Notes under the pieces: generated by a model | Seen by the model: only the letters and a program-made list of their open reading frames with translations | Told to the model about the DNA's origin: nothing | The model's database searches: none | Program-made: the position numbers and the translations under genes | DNA from: Anaerobacillus alkalilacustris | GTDB lineage: Bacteria; Bacillota; Bacilli; Bacillales; Anaerobacillaceae | DNA length: 59,265 bases | Reading direction: 5' to 3' | NCBI RefSeq assembly: GCF_001866005.1 | Contig: NZ_MLQR01000036.1 | Span: 87,380-146,644, forward strand | In this document: one piece after another, positions 53,446-59,265 of the stretch | Numbering within the stretch: position 1 is the first letter of the stretch | How the letters are laid out: each line of letters opens with the position of its first letter

Positions 53446-53668
53446 CAAAAAAGCTCTCGTCCTTAGGCTTCATTAGCCTAGGGACGAGAGCTTACTCCCG
53501 CGGTTCCACCCTAGTTGGCATGAGAAACTCCATACCCACTTTATCGTAAAAACTCCAGACTGCCGTTTCACTAAATCCCTTCACTAGGCTCACACCACCC
53601 CTAGCTCGCTAAAGAAGATACTATTTAGCTACTATACGTCTATCAACGTTTTATATTCATTTAATTTG
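53446..53668 (-). ncRNA. T-box riboswitch (glycine)
   Basis: The minus-strand leader contains the T-box AGGGTGGAACCGCG (53499-53512), which pairs with the uncharged tRNA end. It is followed by terminator arms AAGCTCTCGTCC and GGACGAGAGCTT (53451-53493) and a T run. Upstream is stem I, with AGGGGTGGTGTGAGCCTAG as its apical region and a plausible GGC glycine specifier in GAAACGGCAGTCTGG. It senses uncharged tRNA-Gly and controls glyQS. Confidence 0.92.
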
Positions 53669-53674
53669 TTGATT

Positions 53675-53704
53675 ATCATACCAAATTTTGAAAGCTTTCG
53701 TCAA
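53675..53704 (-). promoter_or_regulatory. Promoter of the glyQS T-box transcript
   Basis: TTGACG (53699-53704), 18 bases, TATGAT (53675-53680) on the minus strand, followed directly by the T-box leader. Confidence 0.75.
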
Positions 53705-53811
53705 ACTTATTTTGTCATTTTCTCTAAAAAATATACATTTGTCACAGTTTTTTCGATACATAACCTTTTTCTCTATAAGAAAAAATAGTTAAGAGAAAGG
53801 AGATGAGACAA

Positions 53812-53988
53812 ATGGGTAGAGCAAGAAAACAAAAAGCACGTGACAAAAATAAACAAAGCTTACCACAAACTCCGAAAAAAGATATCGCAACTACTGACGA
53901 TGATCTGGAGTTTGCTAAAGAGCTCGACGATCGCTACCAATTCGAAACGCAACCAGGTTTTGGACCCCTTGGAGTAAACAGAAAATAA
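53812..53988 (+). CDS. YfhD family small protein
   Basis: A 58-residue basic-then-acidic protein starting MGRARKQKARDKNKQSLPQT, the family signature of YfhD-like proteins of spore formers. The second half has DDDLEFAKELDD. It is likely a minor sporulation-related protein; its role is unknown. AAAGGAG lies nine bases before ATG at 53812, preferred over the ATG at 53803. Confidence 0.78.
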   Translation: MGRARKQKARDKNKQSLPQTPKKDIATTDDDLEFAKELDDRYQFETQPGFGPLGVNRK

Positions 53989-54000
53989 GCATTATGATGG

Positions 54001-54115
54001 AGGTGCCCCAAAACAAAGTTTCAGACACCGTATCAAAACTATATTTAGACGGATATTAAAACCGAACCTATATATAGTAGTATACGCGTGGTGTCAGACA
54101 CTTTTGGGACACCCT
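54001..54115. repeat. MITE-like palindromic element
   Basis: The ends are imperfect inverted repeats of about 28 bases: AGGTGCCCCAAAA then TCAGACACC, against GGTGTCAGACAC then TTTTGGGACACCC. The 60-base middle is AT-rich with TATATATAG. It sits between the YfhD-like gene and the sacA stop and could terminate both convergent transcripts. Confidence 0.65.
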
Positions 54116-54120
54116 CGTCT

Positions 54121-55572
54121 CTATTTTAGAAGGTCCCACTTTTTTACTGTACAAATAGTCGTACCGTTTTCAGCTTTAAATAAAAGTTCCTTGTCGTTTT
54201 GACTTGGGAAGATTCGTGCAGTGAAGACTTCTTCACCCTCGTTTACGAACACCTCAATCGAAGATGTATCTAAAAAGATGCGTAACTCCTTTAATTCAGA
54301 TAGTTGACATTGTCTTTTCTCTGTACCTTGTTTCGCATAAGAATTTCGCTCTAACGTTACTGTTTGTTCGTGAAAATTATAAACAACCCGAGCTTCATTT
54401 CTGAGATTAATTTCAAATGAACCAGCATTATTTCCTTTTATTTCAACGATTAATTCTACTACATCCCCATTTACATCAGCTAAACTTGTACTTTCTTCTG
54501 AAATTTCTACTCCTGTATGAATCACACCATTTTTTCTTAACTGTTTTAACTCTTCAGGTGGGTTTTGATACAGTTTTTCACCCTTCAGTACAAGCTCACG
54601 AGGAAGTGTCATCGCATGTACCCAATTATATTCAATCGTAGGCTGTTTATCTTCGTCTTGGTCAGGCACGCCCATCCAAGCAAACATTAATCTTCGACCT
54701 TTTTCATCCACAGTTGTTTGAGGTGCGTAAAATTCAAATCCCCGATCAAGTTCGGTAAACTCTCCGTGCTCCATCTTTGCCGTTTCATAATTCAGCTTTC
54801 CAACAAAATAGCCAGATTGGAACACATTGTTATAAAGCATGCCCTCGGCTTCTAATCCTTGTGGAGAAATGACCAGTACATCCTTATCTTCTAATTGAAA
54901 AAGATCTGGGCATTCCCACATATAACCAAACTCTCCTAACTGTTCACTTTGAGACCCGGTAATATCACCAAGACAGCTCCAATCTTTCAAGTCTGTTGAG
55001 CTAAGTAAAACAGCTTTACCTTGCAAATCAGTACTTTGAGCACCAATAATCATATACCAAACACCTTCGTGTTGCCAAACCTTTGGATCGCGAAAATGAG
55101 GTGTGTACCCTTCAGGTAAATTCACGACTACACCCTTTTTCTCAAAATGGATCCCGTCTTCACTCTCCACTAAACATTGATACGTTTCGCGGTTTCCTTC
55201 TTCATCCTTTACGTTACCTGTATAAAATAGTTTCATTTTACCTTCAGCTTCTATCGCACTTCCAGAATAACAACCATTTTTATCAAACCAGTCACTCGGG
55301 GAAAGTGCAATTTCCTCATGTGTCCAATGAACAAGGTCTTTTGATGTATAATGGCCCCAAAATTTAGCCCCATGGCCTGTGTTGAATGGATTCCATTGAT
55401 AAAATAAATGATAAATGCCTTTAAATTGAATAAAACCATTCGGGTCATTTAGAAGACCAACAGGTGGCATTAAGTGATACTTAAGTCTGTGATAATCACT
55501 TTCTACTTTTTCTTTATACTTTTCTACTTCCTCATAGGCTTGTGATCGCAGTTGTAAATCCTTATCCGTCAT
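54121..55572 (-). CDS. sacA: Sucrose-6-phosphate hydrolase
   Basis: Glycoside hydrolase family 32 invertase of 483 residues that splits sucrose-6-phosphate into glucose-6-phosphate and fructose in the cytoplasm. The catalytic triad motifs are LLNDPNGF (nucleophile D43), HFRDPKVW, and MWECPDLF (acid/base Glu). A C-terminal beta-sandwich follows, with the GH32C motif DTSSIEVFVNEGEEVFTAR. There is no signal peptide. Four bases separate it from the fructokinase stop; last gene of the sac operon. Confidence 0.94.
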   Translation of the reverse strand: MTDKDLQLRSQAYEEVEKYKEKVESDYHRLKYHLMPPVGLLNDPNGFIQFKGIYHLFYQWNPFNTGHGAKFWGHYTSKDLVHWTHEEIALSPSDWFDKNGCYSGSAIEAEGKMKLFYTGNVKDEEGNRETYQCLVESEDGIHFEKKGVVVNLPEGYTPHFRDPKVWQHEGVWYMIIGAQSTDLQGKAVLLSSTDLKDWSCLGDITGSQSEQLGEFGYMWECPDLFQLEDKDVLVISPQGLEAEGMLYNNVFQSGYFVGKLNYETAKMEHGEFTELDRGFEFYAPQTTVDEKGRRLMFAWMGVPDQDEDKQPTIEYNWVHAMTLPRELVLKGEKLYQNPPEELKQLRKNGVIHTGVEISEESTSLADVNGDVVELIVEIKGNNAGSFEINLRNEARVVYNFHEQTVTLERNSYAKQGTEKRQCQLSELKELRIFLDTSSIEVFVNEGEEVFTARIFPSQNDKELLFKAENGTTICTVKKWDLLK

Positions 55573-55576
55573 ATCA

Positions 55577-56521
55577 TTAGCCCCTTAAAATCTTTTCAAC
55601 TTCATTTATTGTCGGTAGTGCCGTCATCGCACCCTTTGTAGATGCAGCTAAACCACCTGAAACACTTGCAAAACGCGCAATTTCCTTTACTTCTTCTAAC
55701 GTTAGACTTTTTACATTCTGTCGTTTTTCTAAGTTATAAAGAATTCCTGATACGAAGGCATCGCCAGCCCCTGTTGTATCAACAGCATTTACTTTCATCG
55801 CCTCTACATGCGTTTTTTCCCCGTGTAAAAAGATATAACTTCCTTCTGAACCTAACGTAATTAAAATAAGTGGAATGTCATAGTTAGAAAGGAGAGCAAC
55901 TCCTTGATCTATATCCTTTTCCCCTGTGATGAACTCTAGTTCTTCCTCAGAAATTTTCAAGACATCTGCCTGACCTAGCATCGATATAATCGTTTCACGT
56001 GCAACTTGTTCATTCTCCCATAGACCTAATCGTAAGTTAGGATCATAGGAGACAATCATTCCGTTTTCTTTTGCTAATTTTACTGCCTTTTCTGTCGCAG
56101 ATTTCGAAGGTTCACTGATCAAGCTTATCGAACCAAAGTGAAGAATTTGCTTTGATTGAAAAAGTTTTTCATTTAAGTCTTCTTCCGACAAGAAACGATC
56201 TGCACTTGGATCAATATAAAAATCAAAGCTTCGCTCACCATCTTCGGCAAGTGTAACAAATACGGCTCCAGTCCTAACGTCTTTAGTAAAAGACATTTGA
56301 TCTGTTAACACACCAAAATTTTCTAAAGTTTCTTTTAAAAAGCGACCTAAAACATCATCACCGACTTTTCCTAAAAAAGTAGATTCAACACCTAAACGAG
56401 CGAGGCCAACAGCCACATTTGCTGGAGCTCCACCAGGACTTTTTATGTAACTTGTATTCGTATGATCCATTGGAATAAAATCAATTAATGCTTCACCAAG
56501 ACTAATAACACCTTTTTTCAT
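55577..56521 (-). CDS. scrK: Fructokinase (PfkB family)
   Basis: Ribokinase/PfkB-family sugar kinase of 314 residues that phosphorylates the free fructose released by SacA to fructose-6-phosphate. N-terminal SLGEALIDF and SPGGAPANVAVGLARLG bind the sugar, and DTTGAGDAFVSGI near the C terminus holds the catalytic Asp and ATP site. GGGGAGGTAATT precedes ATG at 56521. B. subtilis sacPA lacks this gene, so this operon is closer to the scr type of other Gram-positives. Confidence 0.92.
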   Translation of the reverse strand: MKKGVISLGEALIDFIPMDHTNTSYIKSPGGAPANVAVGLARLGVESTFLGKVGDDVLGRFLKETLENFGVLTDQMSFTKDVRTGAVFVTLAEDGERSFDFYIDPSADRFLSEEDLNEKLFQSKQILHFGSISLISEPSKSATEKAVKLAKENGMIVSYDPNLRLGLWENEQVARETIISMLGQADVLKISEEELEFITGEKDIDQGVALLSNYDIPLILITLGSEGSYIFLHGEKTHVEAMKVNAVDTTGAGDAFVSGILYNLEKRQNVKSLTLEEVKEIARFASVSGGLAASTKGAMTALPTINEVEKILRG

Positions 56522-56581
56522 TAGTAATTACCTCCCCAAAATATTGTAGAAAGATCAGGTAGACTATACCTGATCTTATTA

Positions 56582-57955
56582 TTATTCTTCTTTAAATCCT
56601 AGTATCCATGTTGCAACAAAAGCACCTACTAATGCAATTGCTAAACCTACTAAATAATTAATTAAGTTCGCTGTACCTAATGGTGATACAATTGCAACCA
56701 TCGGAATTCCTGTTAGGCCATATGCATTTGCGACTACGTTTGTAAATACTACATACGCACCACCAAGGGCTCCACCAATTAACGCACCAATGAACGGTCT
56801 ACGGTAACGAAGGTTAACCCCGAAAATAACTGGCTCAGTAATACCTAGAAATGCTGATAACGCTGATGGTAGGGCAACCTCTTTTGTTTTTGCGCGTTTT
56901 GTTTTGAAAAATACGGCAAGACCCGCGCCACCTTGAGCAATGTTTGCCATCGACCAAATCGGAAGTAAATAGTTCACACCAATACTTGCAATTAATCCTG
57001 CTTCAATAGCATGGAAAGAGTGATGAACACCAGTAATAACGATTAATGAATAGGTTCCACCGAAAAGAAGACCAGCAATAAAACCACCATGGTTATAAAC
57101 AAAGTTTAAAATGGTTGTTATGCCGTCACCAACAAAATTTCCTAATGGACCTAGAATAATTAATGCAAAAAATCCAGTTACAACCACAGTTACAAACGGA
57201 GTTACAATTAAATCAATTGCATTAGGAACCACTTTACGTAACCCTTTTTCAACTTTACTCATAAAATATACAGCAAGTAATACTGGTATAACCGTACCTT
57301 GGTAACCAATCATGGCAATATCAAAACCTAAAAAGTTCAAGTAATCTGGTTCTACAGTTCCCTGTGCCCAGGCATTTAATAATGCTGGGTGTGTCATAAT
57401 TCCACCGATAACAGCCCCTAAATAAGCGTTTGCACCAAACTCTTTAGCAGCACTCACACCAATTAAAATCGGTAAAATAATAAAAGCAGCACTTGAAAAC
57501 ATATCTAGTAAAACAATTAACGAGCTATCTGGCGCTACCCATTGGAAGGTTCTTAACATTCCTAATAGTCCCATTAATAAACCACTAGCTACAATCGCAG
57601 GAATAATTGGTACGAAAATATTTGATAACGTTTTAGCAAAACGAGCCACTGGATTCATTTTTTGTTTAATTGCATCTTGATGATCGGTTTTACGATCTGC
57701 ATTGTCTAAATCCGCTTCTTTGGCAAATTCTGCATAAACTTTATTCACTGTACCTGTTCCAAAAATAATTTGGAATTGACCAGAGCTTAAAAATGCTCCT
57801 TTTACACCGTCAACGTTTTCAATTTCCGACTTGCTAGCTTTTTGATCGTCACTTAAGACAATACGTAGTCGTGTGGCACAATGTGTCGCACTTACTATGT
57901 TTTCTTTTCCACCTAATAATGGCAGAAGTTGTTTCGCAATTTCGCGTTCATTCAT
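56582..57955 (-). CDS. sacP: Sucrose-specific PTS EIIBC component
   Basis: Glucose/sucrose-superfamily PTS transporter of 457 residues. The EIIB domain (1-85) has the phospho-Cys in THCATRLRIVL; EIIC follows (about 105-455) with ten helices and GIMTHPALLNAW, VHHSFHAIEAGLI and LGITEPVIFGVNLRYRRPF. It imports sucrose as sucrose-6-phosphate. There is no EIIA domain, so an external EIIA (for example that of glucose PTS) must serve it. AAAAGGAG precedes ATG at 57955. First gene after the RAT/terminator. Confidence 0.92.
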   Translation of the reverse strand: MNEREIAKQLLPLLGGKENIVSATHCATRLRIVLSDDQKASKSEIENVDGVKGAFLSSGQFQIIFGTGTVNKVYAEFAKEADLDNADRKTDHQDAIKQKMNPVARFAKTLSNIFVPIIPAIVASGLLMGLLGMLRTFQWVAPDSSLIVLLDMFSSAAFIILPILIGVSAAKEFGANAYLGAVIGGIMTHPALLNAWAQGTVEPDYLNFLGFDIAMIGYQGTVIPVLLAVYFMSKVEKGLRKVVPNAIDLIVTPFVTVVVTGFFALIILGPLGNFVGDGITTILNFVYNHGGFIAGLLFGGTYSLIVITGVHHSFHAIEAGLIASIGVNYLLPIWSMANIAQGGAGLAVFFKTKRAKTKEVALPSALSAFLGITEPVIFGVNLRYRRPFIGALIGGALGGAYVVFTNVVANAYGLTGIPMVAIVSPLGTANLINYLVGLAIALVGAFVATWILGFKEE

Positions 57956-58042
57956 GTTTCATTCTCCTTTTTTTGCTTATTTTGTCAATAAAATTATGAT
58001 TACATGCAAAGTATCATCTGTTTTATTATCACCATTATGAAC

Positions 58043-58110
58043 AAAAAAGACCTAAAATATATAAAAGGGAAAAATAGGTAGACTCTACCCCTTTACACAT
58101 TTTAGGTCTT
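58043..58110 (-). terminator. Conditional terminator of the sac operon leader
   Basis: AAGACCTAAAAT (58099-58110) pairs with ATTTTAGGTCTT (58047-58058), followed by TTTTG on the minus strand. The 5' arm overlaps the RAT, so antiterminator binding excludes it. Confidence 0.85.
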
Positions 58111-58134
58111 GCCTGCATAATCAGTCACAATCCT
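58104..58134 (-). promoter_or_regulatory. Ribonucleic antiterminator (RAT) for a SacT/SacY/LicT-type protein
   Basis: Minus strand AGGATTGTGACTG-ATTAT-GCAGGCAAGACCT closely matches the RAT consensus of the B. subtilis sac/bgl systems. It overlaps the terminator by GACCT-type pairing. The matching antiterminator gene is not in the window. Confidence 0.88.
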
Positions 58135-58159
58135 ACAATATTCGATTTGTCCTCTGAAT

Positions 58160-58187
58160 TTAATCATAGAATCTACTTAGTTGTCAA
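58160..58187 (-). promoter_or_regulatory. Predicted sac operon promoter
   Basis: TTGACA (58182-58187), 16 bases, GATTAA (58160-58165). The -35 is inside the last codons of the upstream HAD gene. Confidence 0.6.
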
Positions 58188-58868
58188 CAGCTTATCCGAT
58201 GGTTTGTTTTCCCATTCGTGTAATAATCGGTTTAATGTAATTTCATCTGTACTCATAACTCGCCAATCTGCTTTTCTCATCGCTTCGTGCTTTCCTACAC
58301 CAATCGAAAACATATCTGTTTGAAGAATGCCCGTTAATCCTGCTTCACCATCTTCTATCGCTACACAATTAATAGGTTCGACATTAAGTAGATTTGCTGC
58401 GGTTAAGAAAATCTCGGGATCAGGTTTCCCATTTTTAATTTTCTTAATATCGACAATAATATCAAGATATTTTCTTACACCTAATTTCTCTACCACTTCA
58501 AATGCGTTTGAGCTAGCTGATGCTAAAGCCGTTTTTATTTGTTTCTCTTTTAATTCTATTAACAAATCAACCATACCAGGTAATACGTCCTTACTCGAGA
58601 AAGTTGTGATTTTTTCGCGATAATAAAGACTTCGACGGTCACCCAATTCACGAATTTGTTCCTCAGAATAATCTTTGAATTTATCACCTAACATAATCTC
58701 AACTTGTTTATAACGATTTAGCCCTTGTACCTTTTGGTTTAGTTCACGATCATAAGGTATATTAATTTCGTCGGCCAGGCGCTTTCCTGCGTGATAGTAG
58801 TGCTCAACTGTATTAGCGATGACTCCATCTAGATCAAAAATAACGGCATGTAATGCTCTGTCTCTCAC
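58173..58868 (-). CDS. HAD-superfamily phosphatase/phosphomutase (beta-phosphoglucomutase-like)
   Basis: A 231-residue HAD subfamily I enzyme. Motif I is VIFDLDGVIANT (nucleophile and general acid Asp), motif II is ALASAS, the lysine motif is KNGKPDPEIFL and motif III is VAIEDGEAG. A helical cap sits between motifs I and II. It resembles beta-phosphoglucomutases, which process beta-glucose-1-phosphate from disaccharide phosphorylases, but sugar-phosphate phosphatases share these motifs. GTG at 58868 has AAGGGTGAT upstream. It precedes the sac promoter and RAT, so it is not under that control. Confidence 0.78.
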   Translation of the reverse strand: MRDRALHAVIFDLDGVIANTVEHYYHAGKRLADEINIPYDRELNQKVQGLNRYKQVEIMLGDKFKDYSEEQIRELGDRRSLYYREKITTFSSKDVLPGMVDLLIELKEKQIKTALASASSNAFEVVEKLGVRKYLDIIVDIKKIKNGKPDPEIFLTAANLLNVEPINCVAIEDGEAGLTGILQTDMFSIGVGKHEAMRKADWRVMSTDEITLNRLLHEWENKPSDKLLTTK

Positions 58869-58944
58869 TGTATCACCCTTTCTAATTCTATCTTACCAAA
58901 TATGCAGATAATTTTTCTACATATTTTGAGTCTTACTAGCTAAA

Positions 58945-59265
58945 ATAACCTCTTTTCGTGGACCCTAAATGCACTTTTCCCTTAGCTGCATACTCGAATA
59001 ACCTCTTTTCGTGGATCCTAAATCCACTTTTTCCTTAGCTGCATACTCGAATAACCTCTTTTCGTGGACCCTAATCTACTTTTTCCCTTAGCTGCATACT
59101 CGAATAACCTCTTTTCGTGGATCCTAAATCCACTTTTTCCTTAGCTGCATACTCGAATAACCTCTTTTCGTGGACCCTAATCTACTTTTTCCTTAGCTGC
59201 ATACTCGAATAACCTCTTTTCGTGGATCCTAAATGCACTTTTCCCTTAGCTGCATACTCAAATAG
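58945..59265. repeat. 53-bp tandem repeat array reaching the window edge
   Basis: ATAACCTCTTTTCGTGGA recurs at 58945, 58998, 59051, 59104, 59157 and 59209 (periods 53, 53, 53, 53, 52). Units alternate between GGATCCTAAATCCAC and GGACCCTAATCTAC forms, a higher-order period of about 106. GTGGAT and ATCCAC in each unit can pair around TTAGG on the minus strand. The array continues to the end of the window. Confidence 0.92.

Noticed and set aside
58945..59265. CRISPR array at the window end
   Set aside because: Continuous tandem units without spacers, and no cas genes nearby.

Overview
The window looks like a low-GC, endospore-forming Bacillaceae chromosome. It carries spore germination genes (a GerA-type receptor, cwlJ, gerQ), a YfhD-type small protein, a T-box upstream of glycyl-tRNA synthetase, Bacillus-style ribosome binding sites with frequent TTG and GTG starts, and a gene order I recognise from the argS-to-ung part of the Bacillus subtilis map (argS, ywiB, speB, speE, pbpG, ywhD, ywhB, ywgA, ywfO, lipL, pta, hemQ, cwlJ/gerQ, ywdK, ywdI, ung). 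No rRNA, tRNA, prophage or CRISPR array was seen.

Layout. 1-5.2 kb: a thiolase whose second catalytic cysteine position is serine, a cardiolipin synthase and a PfeT-type P1B4 metal ATPase. 5.8-10.8 kb: deoxyribonucleoside catabolism (nupC-like transporter, pdp, deoC, a tiny XapX membrane protein, cdd) on the minus strand, with an upstream deoR, DeoR-like operator repeats and a perfect cre site. 11-12.2 kb: an alpha/beta hydrolase and a second XapX. 12.4-40 kb: the conserved core, interrupted by a tricistronic-type germinant receptor cluster with an unusual layout (B subunit divergent, A-C plus a 39-residue ORF forward), repeat-rich gaps, an orphan sensor kinase and an IS200/IS605-like remnant beside mutT. 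40.5-49.2 kb: decayed gene fragments, then the most interesting locus. 49.5-54 kb: a chemoreceptor, glycyl-tRNA synthetase with its T-box, and a YfhD-like gene. 54-58.9 kb: sucrose PTS operon (sacP, fructokinase, sacA) behind a RAT antiterminator/terminator, preceded by a HAD phosphatase/mutase gene.

The main discovery candidate is 41.0-49.2 kb: an RpiR-type regulator, a PTS permease closely resembling E. coli MngA, a GH38 alpha-mannosidase closely resembling MngB, mannose-6-phosphate isomerase and glycerate kinase. Together they form a complete predicted route from 2-O-alpha-mannosyl-D-glycerate (a compatible solute) to fructose-6-phosphate and phosphoglycerate. The regulator is of a different family from the GntR-type MngR of E. 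coli. Upstream of mngA are a palindrome, a near-consensus cre and a promoter in an order that suggests an RpiR activator combined with CcpA repression.

The gaps are rich in repeats: three tandem arrays (81, 52 and 53 bp units), a dispersed family ending in GCTAGACA, nested TCAGAC palindromes and IS200/IS605-like double hairpins. All functions are inferred by reading the sequence; no database search was possible.
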